Shown here: piece by piece, positions 1 through 6,937 of the stretch
Layout of the letters: each line of letters begins with the position of its first letter
Numbering within the stretch: position 1 is the stretch's first letter
From: an uncultured Veillonella sp.
GTDB taxonomy: Bacteria > Bacillota > Negativicutes > Veillonellales > Veillonellaceae
Direction of reading: 5' to 3'
NCBI RefSeq assembly: GCF_915069625.1
Contig: NZ_CAJZFD010000019.1
Span: forward strand, 1 to 17,540
DNA length: 17,540 bases
Notes under the pieces: model-generated
Told to the model about the DNA's origin: nothing
The model's input: the letters and a program-made list of their open reading frames with translations, nothing else
The model's database searches: none
Position numbers and translations under genes: made by a program

Positions 1-171
1 ATTAGCTACTTGATTAATTGGCGTAGGAGATCCGTAGTAATCAACCATCACCTTATCAAGTAATGCAGTACTAGCACGACCGGTACGAATAGAAGCAAAT
101 TCATGCTTTAAAGACTCGATGGACTTATTCATACGTTCTTCTTGTTGTTGCATTAATTCTTTTAATTCCAT
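1..171 (-). CDS. frr: Ribosome recycling factor, N-terminal 57 codons (gene continues beyond the window)
   Basis: Ribosome recycling factor splits the post-termination ribosome together with EF-G so that subunits can be reused. The visible part starts [20 protein letters not shown] and carries the family's RTGRAS signature followed by [15 protein letters not shown] and INQVAN, which is the expected order for domain I and the beginning of the domain II hinge. The gene is cut by the window edge at position 1, so the C-terminal two thirds are not seen. The ATG at 169-171 is supported by GGAG about 11 bases upstream; that Shine-Dalgarno lies in the last codons of pyrH (GGA GAA TAA), and only six bases separate the pyrH stop from this start, so translation is probably coupled. 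The order rpsB, tsf, pyrH, frr is classical in bacteria and supports the call. Confidence 0.95.
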   Translation of the reverse strand, partial: MELKELMQQQEERMNKSIESLKHEFASIRTGRASTALLDKVMVDYYGSPTPINQVAN

Positions 172-177
172 AGTGGT

Positions 178-903
178 TTATTCTCCGCGAACGATAGTCC
201 CTACTTCTTCACCTTTTGCAGCTTTAGTAATATTACCAGGAATATCCATGCTGAAAACGATAATAGGGATATTATTGTCTTTACATAATGTAGTGGATGT
301 AGAATCCATTACTTTTAATTCTTTTGTAATAATGTCATTATATGTTAATTCATCAAATTTAACGGCATTAGGATTTGTTTTTGGATCAGAATCATATACA
401 CCATCAGCAAACTTTTTAGCCATCAAAATTGCATCAGCTTCAATTTCTGCAGCGCGCAATGCAGCTGTTGTATCAGTGGAGAAATAAGGTTTCCCAAGGC
501 CTGCGCCAAAGATAACGATACGTTTTTTCTCTAAGTGACGAATTGCACGACGACGAATATAAGGTTCTGCAATTTCTTGCATTTCGATAGCAGTTTGAAC
601 ACGAGTGTCTACGCCTGCTTGTTCTAATGCATCTTGCAATGCTAAGGAGTTCATTACTGTTGCTAGCATACCCATATAGTCAGCTGTAGCACGATCCATA
701 CCTTGGTTACTACCAGCTAACCCTCTCCACAAGTTACCGCCACCAACAACAATTGCGATTTCTAAATCAGTGGATTTTGCTAAAGCAGCAATTTCTTTTG
801 CAAATTCTTCAACAACATCAGGGTTAATACCAAAACCTTGTTCACCCGCTAATGCTTCACCACTCAACTTCAAAACAATACGTCTAAAGTTTCTCTTTGC
901 CAT
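178..903 (-). CDS. pyrH: UMP kinase (UMP to UDP)
   Basis: Bacterial UMP kinase of the amino-acid-kinase fold, not related to eukaryotic UMP/CMP kinases. It phosphorylates UMP to UDP with ATP in the cytoplasm and is the committed step to UTP and CTP; family members are hexamers with allosteric control by nucleotides. In the 241-residue protein, the phosphate-binding KLSGEAL is at residues 12-18 and the glycine-rich GGGNLWRG at 54-61. [11 protein letters not shown] and [10 protein letters not shown] follow, and the nucleotide-site segment [13 protein letters not shown] comes next. Length matches the family (about 240). The ATG is preceded by AGAGGAGT seven to eight bases upstream. A hairpin with a short T run lies between tsf and this gene, so pyrH may receive only part of the upstream transcription. 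Confidence 0.97.
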   Translation of the reverse strand: MAKRNFRRIVLKLSGEALAGEQGFGINPDVVEEFAKEIAALAKSTDLEIAIVVGGGNLWRGLAGSNQGMDRATADYMGMLATVMNSLALQDALEQAGVDTRVQTAIEMQEIAEPYIRRRAIRHLEKKRIVIFGAGLGKPYFSTDTTAALRAAEIEADAILMAKKFADGVYDSDPKTNPNAVKFDELTYNDIITKELKVMDSTSTTLCKDNNIPIIVFSMDIPGNITKAAKGEEVGTIVRGE

Positions 904-920
904 GTGTTTACTCCTCTATT

Positions 921-956
921 GCAAAATAAGAGAACACTGTACGGTGTTCTCTTATT
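921..956 (-). terminator. Perfect 13-bp hairpin between tsf and pyrH, likely partial terminator
   Basis: Positions 925-937 and 944-956 form a perfect 13-bp stem (AATAAGAGAACAC with GTGTTCTCTTATT) around a six-base loop. Read on the minus strand, the stem is followed by only a short T run before GC. It starts 10 bases after the tsf stop and lies just upstream of the pyrH Shine-Dalgarno. The stem is strong but the U tract is weak, so I read it as a partial terminator or an RNA-processing or stabilising hairpin. There is no evident promoter for pyrH below it, which argues for readthrough. Confidence 0.6.
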
Positions 957-965
957 ATTTCTTAA

Positions 966-1646
966 TTATTTACCAACAGATGCCATTACTTCAGCTACGA
1001 AGTCATCTTGGCGTTTTTCAATGCCTTCGCCCAAACCGTAGCGAACAAAACGACGTACGTTGATGTTTTCACCGATTTTTGCAATATTTTCATTAATGAT
1101 ATCAGTAACTGTTTTGTCACCATCTTTAATGAACGCTTGTTCTAATAGGCAATTTTCTTTATAGAATTTTTCAATACGGCCATTCACCATTTTTTCCAAA
1201 ACAGCTTCAGGTTTTGGTTTACGGCCAGCTTTAACGTCTTCTTCAGCTTCTACTTTAGCTTGTTCCAACAATACTTGTTTTTCGTGTTCGATTACTTCAG
1301 CAGGAACTTCTTCACGGTTCAAGTATGTAGGGTTTACAGCTGCGATTTGCATAGCGATATCGCGTGCCAAGTTTTGGAAATCATCAGTTTTAGCAACGAA
1401 GTCAGTTTCGCAGTTAACTTCTACCAATACACCGATACGGCCACCAGCGTGGATGTAAGATTGTACTACACCTTCAGCTGCGATACGACCAGCTTTTTTA
1501 GCTGCAGCAGCCAAACCTTTTTCACGAAGAAGGTCAACCGCTTTTTCGATATTACCGTCAGTTTCAACCAATGCTTTTTTAGCGTCCATCATACCTGCGC
1601 CAGTCATGTCGCGCAATTCTTTTACCAAAGCAGCAGTAATTGCCAT
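966..1646 (-). CDS. tsf: Translation elongation factor Ts
   Basis: EF-Ts is the guanine nucleotide exchange factor that recycles EF-Tu from GDP to GTP. The N-terminal UBA-like module is clear (residues 1-45, with [16 protein letters not shown]), followed by AAEG near residues 56-59 and the EF-Tu-contacting motif [10 protein letters not shown] at 81-90. At 226 residues it is shorter than the E. coli protein (about 283) but within the range of compact EF-Ts forms with a reduced C-terminal core. The start is fixed by AGGAGGA nine bases before ATG. It follows rpsB with a 115-base gap containing an imperfect hairpin, the usual rpsB-tsf pairing. Confidence 0.97.
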   Translation of the reverse strand: MAITAALVKELRDMTGAGMMDAKKALVETDGNIEKAVDLLREKGLAAAAKKAGRIAAEGVVQSYIHAGGRIGVLVEVNCETDFVAKTDDFQNLARDIAMQIAAVNPTYLNREEVPAEVIEHEKQVLLEQAKVEAEEDVKAGRKPKPEAVLEKMVNGRIEKFYKENCLLEQAFIKDGDKTVTDIINENIAKIGENINVRRFVRYGLGEGIEKRQDDFVAEVMASVGK

Positions 1647-1667
1647 TATTTTGTTCCTCCTAGTACT

Positions 1668-1700
1668 AATTAAGGTAAGGATATAGTCCTTACCCTAATT
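1668..1700 (-). terminator. Imperfect hairpin between rpsB and tsf (attenuator-like, no U tract)
   Basis: Positions 1674-1681 (GGTAAGGA) pair with 1687-1694 (TCCTTACC). After one A/C mismatch, the flanks 1668-1672 and 1696-1700 add five more A-T pairs. The loop is five bases. On the minus strand it is followed by TTAATTAGTACTAGGAGG, which is the tsf Shine-Dalgarno region and not a run of T. It is therefore unlikely to be an efficient intrinsic terminator; a stability element or a weak attenuator that sets the S2 to EF-Ts ratio is more likely. Function is inference. Confidence 0.4.
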
Positions 1701-1761
1701 ATATATGTTATAGATTTATCTTTCAAATGCTAATCAGAAATGATTAAGTAGCTTAACAGAA

Positions 1762-2475
1762 TTATTCTGCAGCTTCAGCACCGTCTAAAGATTCGCCTTG
1801 ACGGCCTTCAAGAACAGCGTCAGCCATTTTACCAGCCAATAATTTTACAGCGCGGATAGCGTCATCATTTGCTGGGATTGGGAATTCTACTTCATCAGGA
1901 TCGCAGTTAGTGTCAACTGTTGCAACAACTGGAATACCCAATTTTTTAGCTTCTGCAATAGCGATTTTTTCTTTTTTAGGATCAACTACGAAAAGAGCAC
2001 CTGGCATTTTAGGCATATCTTTGATACCACCAAGGTATTTTTCCAATTTTTCCATTTCATGACGAAGACCGATAACTTCTTTTTTAGGCAATACTTCGAA
2101 AGTACCATCTTCTGCCATAGCTTCCAATTGTTTTAAACGTTTAATACGAGTTTCAATTGTTTTGAAGTTAGTCAACATACCGCCCAACCAACGTTCGTTA
2201 ACGAAGAACATGTTAGAACGGATAGCTTCTTCTTTAATAGCTTCTTGAGCTTGTTTTTTAGTACCTACGAACAAGATTACTTCGCCTTGGGAAGCAACTT
2301 CACGCAAGAAATTGTAAGCTTCTTCTACTTTTTTAACTGTTTTGGACAAGTCAATGATATAAATACCATTGCGTTCAGTGAAGATGAATTTCGCCATTTT
2401 AGGGTTCCATCTTCTAGTCTGATGACCAAAGTGTACACCAGCCTCTAATAATTGTTTCATTGATACTACTGCCAT
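1762..2475 (-). CDS. rpsB: 30S ribosomal protein S2 (uS2)
   Basis: Ribosomal protein uS2 of the small subunit, assembled late near the 30S neck and needed for S1 binding in many bacteria. The N-terminus [20 protein letters not shown] is the family signature and is followed by [19 protein letters not shown] and GTKKQAQ (residues about 72-78). [10 protein letters not shown] and a late [12 protein letters not shown] motif complete the family pattern. The length of 237 residues is normal. The first ATG is chosen over the internal ATG at codon 6 because AGGAGGTG lies directly upstream. The gene has its own promoter and a leader of about 100 bases, so it begins a transcription unit that continues into tsf, pyrH and frr. 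Confidence 0.98.
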   Translation of the reverse strand: MAVVSMKQLLEAGVHFGHQTRRWNPKMAKFIFTERNGIYIIDLSKTVKKVEEAYNFLREVASQGEVILFVGTKKQAQEAIKEEAIRSNMFFVNERWLGGMLTNFKTIETRIKRLKQLEAMAEDGTFEVLPKKEVIGLRHEMEKLEKYLGGIKDMPKMPGALFVVDPKKEKIAIAEAKKLGIPVVATVDTNCDPDEVEFPIPANDDAIRAVKLLAGKMADAVLEGRQGESLDGAEAAE

Positions 2476-2574
2476 TGTGGCACCTCCTGTTAATTAACCT
2501 CCGCCGCTTCATCCTTCGGGTCACCCAAAATTAGGCACAGTACCGAAGTCCACCGACGTGCATATTTTTCATAC
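2476..2574 (-). promoter_or_regulatory. Structured 5' leader of rpsB, unassigned class
   Basis: The predicted transcript starts near 2574 and runs about 100 bases to the rpsB ATG. It is noticeably more GC-rich than its surroundings. A hand fold gives one hairpin between 2561 and 2535. The 3' arm is continuous (GTACTGTGC) and the 5' arm pairs as GCA, CGGT and AC, with a CGT bulge and a GG bulge. The hairpin is capped by a C(UUCG)G tetraloop at 2548-2543. Further down, GGGTGACCC (2526-2518) can form a small hairpin. Alternatively CTTCGG (2548-2543) can pair with CCGAAG (2519-2514), which would compete with both. Autoregulatory leaders of rpsB are known in other bacteria; I do not recognise this one and infer an S2-binding or similar control element. 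Confidence 0.4.
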
Positions 2575-2580
2575 CCAGTA

Positions 2581-2609
2581 ATTTTACCAAAAAATTATTC
2601 TAAAAGCAA
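2581..2609 (-). promoter_or_regulatory. Sigma-70-type promoter of the rpsB-tsf-pyrH-frr unit
   Basis: Read on the minus strand, a -35 box TTGCTT (2609-2604) is followed by a 17-base spacer and a -10 box TAAAAT (2586-2581). The predicted start is near 2574. The -35 box lies in the tail of the rpe terminator, so the two units are packed back to back. The spacing is ideal and the position, about 100 bases before a ribosomal protein gene, is as expected. The metK promoter in this window has the same TTGCTT box and 17-base spacer, which adds some support. Confidence 0.7.
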
Positions 2610-2648
2610 GCAAGGAGTGAGGATTTATTTAAGAAAACCTCACTCCTT
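2601..2648 (-). terminator. Intrinsic terminator of the priA-to-rpe gene run
   Basis: Positions 2612-2622 (AAGGAGTGAGG) and 2638-2648 (CCTCACTCCTT) form a perfect 11-bp, GC-containing stem with a 15-base AT-rich loop. On the minus strand the stem is followed by GCTTGCTTTTAG, a T-rich but interrupted tail. It lies 110 bases after the rpe stop, and the rpsB promoter begins within its tail, so it separates the two units. The plus-strand side has no good T run, so I call it for the minus strand only. Confidence 0.75.
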
Positions 2649-2758
2649 ATGTTTGATTATAAAATTATTTTTCTAGAAGCTATTATTTCCAAACATAGTA
2701 CTGTTTAGATACTACACATAATATTAAGATAGTAAACTCAAAATAACAATTATTATAA

Positions 2759-3409
2759 CTAGTTATTTCGAATGGCCGCAATCATTTGTGCTCGATCATC
2801 AGCGCCAAACACAGCGGAACCTGCAACTAGAATTGTAGCACCTGCTCGTTTAATAGGTACACAAGTAATATCATTAATACCGCCATCTACTTCAATAACT
2901 GCAGTTGTGTTGTCCACTTCTTCTAATAGCATTTTAGCTTGTTTAACTTTTTTAATAGCGTTTGGAATAAAGGATTGACCACCAAAGCCAGGATTTACGG
3001 ACATAATTAAGATCATATCAAGATCAGCTGCTACATCCTCCAATAAAGATACTGGTGTACCTGGATTAAGTGATACCCCTGCTTTCATACCACATTGTTT
3101 GATATGTTGAATCAATCGATGCATATGAGGCACTGTTTCTTGATGGAATGTAAAATACTCTACACCAATCTTTGCAAACTCTTCTACGTAATCACCAGGA
3201 TTAGTAACCATTAAATGAACATCAAATGGTAGTTGTGTATAAGGACGGATTGCTTTTACTATAGGTGCACCAAAAGTTAAGTTTGGTACAAAATGACCAT
3301 CCATAATATCAATATGCAATAAGTCCGCTCCGGCTAATTCAATGGATTTTATTTCTTCACTTAATGTTGCAAAATTTGCAGAGAGCATAGATGGTGCAAT
3401 TTTAATCAT
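2759..3409 (-). CDS. rpe: Ribulose-phosphate 3-epimerase
   Basis: This TIM-barrel metalloenzyme interconverts D-ribulose 5-phosphate and D-xylulose 5-phosphate in the non-oxidative pentose phosphate pathway. The 216 residues cover the whole family: IAPSMLSANF (S7 and nearby) at the start, HIDIMDGHFVPN (H32, D34) and DVHLMV (H65) for the metal and catalytic acid/base. MSVNPGFGGQSF follows in the phosphate-binding region, then EVDGGI with the second catalytic aspartate D175, and a late VAGSAVFG loop. The ATG starts one base after the rsgA stop, and its Shine-Dalgarno (AGAGG) lies inside the last codons of rsgA, so it is the last, translationally coupled gene of the run. The rsgA-rpe pair next to a PASTA kinase is common in Bacillota. 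Confidence 0.97.
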   Translation of the reverse strand: MIKIAPSMLSANFATLSEEIKSIELAGADLLHIDIMDGHFVPNLTFGAPIVKAIRPYTQLPFDVHLMVTNPGDYVEEFAKIGVEYFTFHQETVPHMHRLIQHIKQCGMKAGVSLNPGTPVSLLEDVAADLDMILIMSVNPGFGGQSFIPNAIKKVKQAKMLLEEVDNTTAVIEVDGGINDITCVPIKRAGATILVAGSAVFGADDRAQMIAAIRNN

Positions 3410-3410
3410 T

Positions 3411-4274
3411 TTAAAACCTCTTTCGTTGACTTTCTATGTCATTACGTATAGACATATATGCATCATATCGTCCTTGATGAATATGGCCAGCCTCTAAAGC
3501 ATCTTTTATGCCACAAATAGGTTCATGTTCATGATAGCAAGGATTAAATTTACATGTATCAACATAATCACTAAATTCAGGGAATAACGTAGGTAACCGT
3601 TCTAATGATACATCATTGAACTCAATGGCGCTAAAGCCTGGTGTATCCATGATAAAGGAATTTGAATCTAAACTATATAAGGAAGCATGACGAGTAGTAT
3701 GTTTACCACGCTTAATTTTGTCACTAACCTCTCCCGTTTGGAATGCAAACTTAGGGTCCACTGCATTTAATAAACTACTTTTACCAACACCAGAAGGACC
3801 TGCAAAAGCAGTTACCTTATGTTCTAAGACATGACGTAAGTCATCAATACCAGTCATATTATATGTTGATGTCATCAATACTTCATAGCCGATAGATTGA
3901 TAAAGTTTCACCATCTCTTCCGTATCTGAATCCATCAAATCACATTTGTTGATACATAATACAATAGGAATATCTGCATGCTCAATCATAACCAGCATTT
4001 TATTGAGTAATAACTCATTAATATCTGGCTCATGGGCAGCTACCACCAATACAACTTGGTCAATATTGGCTACCGCAGGTCTTACCATAGCATTATGACG
4101 ATCATGGATGGACTCAACGAATCCATCCTCTGAAATCGTAACACGGTCACCAACAAGTAAACTGTAGCGACCTTTCTTTAATCTGCCTCGAACTTTACAT
4201 TCATGAACAGTACCGCTATCATCTTGTACGTAAAAGTAACCATTCATATTTTTGACAACAATGCCTGTAATCAT
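3411..4274 (-). CDS. rsgA: Circularly permuted ribosome-maturation GTPase RsgA
   Basis: RsgA (YjeQ/YloQ/CpgA) is a GTPase that checks and completes late 30S subunit maturation and is stimulated by the 30S particle. The 287 residues show an N-terminal OB-fold (about 1-65). The G motifs then come in permuted order: NKCD (109-112, G4), GPSGVGKSS (159-167, G1) and DTPG (210-213, G3). A C-terminal zinc module follows with C241, C246, H248 and C254. The threonine-rich switch KHTTRH is at 191-196. The start ATG has AAGGGGA just upstream, overlapping the kinase stop codon; the gap is eight bases. In Bacillus the homologue is a known substrate of the PASTA kinase encoded next to it, so the order phosphatase, kinase, RsgA suggests a regulatory link here too (inference). 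Confidence 0.97.
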   Translation of the reverse strand: MITGIVVKNMNGYFYVQDDSGTVHECKVRGRLKKGRYSLLVGDRVTISEDGFVESIHDRHNAMVRPAVANIDQVVLVVAAHEPDINELLLNKMLVMIEHADIPIVLCINKCDLMDSDTEEMVKLYQSIGYEVLMTSTYNMTGIDDLRHVLEHKVTAFAGPSGVGKSSLLNAVDPKFAFQTGEVSDKIKRGKHTTRHASLYSLDSNSFIMDTPGFSAIEFNDVSLERLPTLFPEFSDYVDTCKFNPCYHEHEPICGIKDALEAGHIHQGRYDAYMSIRNDIESQRKRF

Positions 4275-4282
4275 AATTCCCC

Positions 4283-6217
4283 TTATAATGCTGTTTCTTG
4301 TACTAATGCACCATTGAGATAAACCTCAATACGTACATTACCTACACCAGACACTTTTTTAACGATACGATCACCAGGTTTATTTGTATCATCATAAATA
4401 ACAGCAGAACCTTCATCATCCTTTACGACAATTTTAAGTTCTTGATTTTTAGACCCCGCTGGAACTGTAATATCTACGGTACCAGTAGTCTTATTACTGC
4501 TACTATCCGACTTTTTATCAGATTTCTTTTTATCATCTTTGTATTCAGTCGTTAAGTTTACTGTAGATCCTTCATCAATTTCATCGCCAGCTTTAATGCT
4601 TTGCTCTGTAACGATAGATTTTTCTTCTACTGAACCAGCCACTTGATTAACGCCAAGATGAGCATTGCTCAATGTATCTCTCGCATCTTTTAAGGTCATA
4701 CCAATAACATTTGGCATTTGAATCTTTTTAGCTTTCGCTTTATTTACAACGAGATCAATTGTGGTGCCTTTAGAAACTTTAGAATCACCAGATGGACTTT
4801 GAGCAATAATAACGCCATCAGGTTTATTATCAACAGATTGTTGAGTTACTTTACCAACAACTAAACCTACATCTTTGAGGCGTTGTCGTGCTTGTTCTAC
4901 AGTTAAACCGGATAAGTCTGGCACGGTAATATCACCAACACCTTTAGAAACGACAAGGTGTATGGTTCGTTGTTCTTTAACCTTTTCCCCAGCCCCTGGA
5001 GTCTGAGAAATAACTTGACCTGCTGGTACATCAGGGTTTGTAACTTCACTTGTAGATACGCGCAAATGTTTATCTTCTAAAATATTTTTAGCTACAGATA
5101 CTTGCTTACCTACAACATTAGGTACATCTACTGTTGTATTGCTCCAGAAGTTACCATAACTCAAGAAGGCACCTAAGAATGCTACTAAGAAAATAACAGC
5201 AGCACCTAGAACAATATATTTTTGTGGAATCGATGCTATTTTACTTAACATACTCTTCTTTTTACCCTCATCTTGTTGCTCTTCTTCAATGGTGCTGAAA
5301 TCCTCCATAGCTTCAGGATCGACAGCTGGAATCATTTGTGTAGCAAAGTCATATGGTTCATGACGTTGTGTTTTTCCCATTGTAAAGCCTTGAGATAAAC
5401 GTAAGTCCCCCATCATTTCAGATATGGAATCAAATCGATCAGCAGGATTTTTAGCTAATGCTTTCATCACAACCGCTTCTAACAATGGTGGTATCGAAGG
5501 ATTATATCTTGTAGGTGGAATGACTTTTTCTCGTACATGTTTTAATGCTACTGCAATTGGTGTTTCCCCTTCAAAAGGAACCCTTCCAGTAAGCATTTCA
5601 TATAAAACTACCCCTAAAGAGTAAATATCAGTATTTCCATCCACAGGTTTACCACTAGCTTGTTCTGGTGATAAATAATGGGCTGACCCTAAAATAGAGT
5701 TCGTATACATCACGGTATTGGTAGCATTCATGGCTCGAGCGATACCAAAGTCAGTAACTTTTACACGACCAGTACGAGTGATAATAACATTATGTGGTTT
5801 AATATCACAATGTACTATTCCCATTGTATGTGCGTGCTCTAAGCCCTCAGCAATAGCAATTGTGAACTTAACAGCCTCATCTATGGATAGTCTGCCATGA
5901 CGAGTAATATATTCTTTTAGTGTTTCACCATCTACATATTCCATAATGATATAGTGTAAGTCTTGATCAAACCCTACATCATACATGTTTACAATATTAG
6001 GATGATTTAGTTTGCCTGCCGCTTGTGCTTCTCGTTTAAAACGCGTAACAAACTCATCATCATTGGCAAAGTTAGCATGCAATACTTTAATTGCTACTTG
6101 TCTACCTAGTAAGGTATCTTCTCCAAGGTATACGTCAGCCATTCCGCCAACGCCAATTTTATCAACTATTCGGTAGCGGTTATCTAGAAGTAAACCTTTT
6201 ATATTCATAGTACTCAT
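4283..6217 (-). CDS. pknB: Membrane Ser/Thr protein kinase with three PASTA domains (PrkC/PknB type)
   Basis: Signal-transducing kinase of 644 residues. The cytoplasmic Hanks-type kinase domain occupies about 12-275: GVGGMADVY glycine loop (22-30), VAIK lysine K44, E63 of helix C, catalytic HCDIKPHN (136-143), DFG (156-158) and SPEQ (183-186). A threonine/serine-bearing activation loop lies in between. An acidic juxtamembrane stretch (about 300-320) leads to one membrane helix at about 334-353. Outside are three PASTA repeats (about 362-425, 429-492, 498-558) that in this family bind muropeptides or lipid II. A Lys/Ser/Asp-rich linker (559-578) follows, then a C-terminal segment of about 65 residues that I cannot assign. 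The HRD arginine is cysteine here. The ATG at 6215-6217 is preferred over codon 4 because GGAG lies five bases before it. It sits 18 bases after the PP2C gene. Confidence 0.96.
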   Translation of the reverse strand: MSTMNIKGLLLDNRYRIVDKIGVGGMADVYLGEDTLLGRQVAIKVLHANFANDDEFVTRFKREAQAAGKLNHPNIVNMYDVGFDQDLHYIIMEYVDGETLKEYITRHGRLSIDEAVKFTIAIAEGLEHAHTMGIVHCDIKPHNVIITRTGRVKVTDFGIARAMNATNTVMYTNSILGSAHYLSPEQASGKPVDGNTDIYSLGVVLYEMLTGRVPFEGETPIAVALKHVREKVIPPTRYNPSIPPLLEAVVMKALAKNPADRFDSISEMMGDLRLSQGFTMGKTQRHEPYDFATQMIPAVDPEAMEDFSTIEEEQQDEGKKKSMLSKIASIPQKYIVLGAAVIFLVAFLGAFLSYGNFWSNTTVDVPNVVGKQVSVAKNILEDKHLRVSTSEVTNPDVPAGQVISQTPGAGEKVKEQRTIHLVVSKGVGDITVPDLSGLTVEQARQRLKDVGLVVGKVTQQSVDNKPDGVIIAQSPSGDSKVSKGTTIDLVVNKAKAKKIQMPNVIGMTLKDARDTLSNAHLGVNQVAGSVEEKSIVTEQSIKAGDEIDEGSTVNLTTEYKDDKKKSDKKSDSSSNKTTGTVDITVPAGSKNQELKIVVKDDEGSAVIYDDTNKPGDRIVKKVSGVGNVRIEVYLNGALVQETAL

Positions 6218-6235
6218 TATTTCTCCATTTCTAGA

Positions 6236-6937
6236 TTAGATTGTTCCCACCACAATGGTCACATTATCTCCTGCTCCGACATCATATACGGATTCCATTA
6301 ATGATTCTATAACTTTCATATCATCATAAGTAGATTGTAAAGCACTAGCTATTACATCATCTGATACATAACCGCATAGTCCATCAGTGCAAAGTAAAAT
6401 ACGATCACCTGGAAGAATGGATTCTACACCACTATCTACCTCTAAAGTATCATCAACACCGACTGCACGGGTTAATAAGTTTCTTTGAGGATGATTTAGC
6501 ATTTCATCCTTTGTAATCTCTCCAGCAGCTAATAATTCTTGTACCATAGAATGATCAGTAGTAATTTGTCGTAAAAGACCATCTCTATATACATACAAAC
6601 GACTATCGCCAACACTTGCCCAGTATAATTGGTTACCATTAATAGCTGTAACAACAGCAGTAGTACCCATACCAGCAAGACGTTCTTCATGAGCTACGCG
6701 ATTGGCTATACGTTCATTTGCATGAATAATAGCATCACATAAGTCTTGTTGACCAACCGTTTGAAGGGAGGCCAAATATTCTTTTATTTCATCAACAGCA
6801 TAGGTACTAGCAATTTCACCACCACTATAGCCACCCATGCCATCAGTGACAGCACAAATAGGACCGTCTATAAAAAATCGATCTTCATTGCGCTGACGCA
6901 CAAGTCCAATTTTACTTAAACCAACAAAATTATTCAT
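6236..6937 (-). CDS. PP2C-family Ser/Thr phosphatase (Stp/PrpC type)
   Basis: Metal-dependent cytoplasmic protein phosphatase that in this gene order reverses phosphorylation by the neighbouring PASTA kinase. The 233 residues are typical of the bacterial single-domain family (about 240). Motifs in order are RQRNEDRFF (14-22), VTDGMGGYSGGE (30-41, metal ligands D32 and G33), GMGTT (89-93), VGDSRLY (109-115), TRAVG (156-160), TDGL (184-187, D185) and GDNVTIVV (223-230, D224). The start overlaps the rlmN stop by eight bases (ATGAATAA), and its Shine-Dalgarno AAAAAGGAG lies in the rlmN coding end. Orthologues are called stp or prpC; the exact symbol is not settled from sequence alone. Confidence 0.95.
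   Translation of the reverse strand: MNNFVGLSKIGLVRQRNEDRFFIDGPICAVTDGMGGYSGGEIASTYAVDEIKEYLASLQTVGQQDLCDAIIHANERIANRVAHEERLAGMGTTAVVTAINGNQLYWASVGDSRLYVYRDGLLRQITTDHSMVQELLAAGEITKDEMLNHPQRNLLTRAVGVDDTLEVDSGVESILPGDRILLCTDGLCGYVSDDVIASALQSTYDDMKVIESLMESVYDVGAGDNVTIVVGTI

Noticed and set aside
119..487. Open frame on the plus strand across frr and pyrH
   Set aside because: It is antisense to two clear genes, has no ribosome binding site and resembles no protein; the other plus-strand frames (for example 770-1063, 1260-1673, 14097-14411, 15933-16220) fail for the same reasons.
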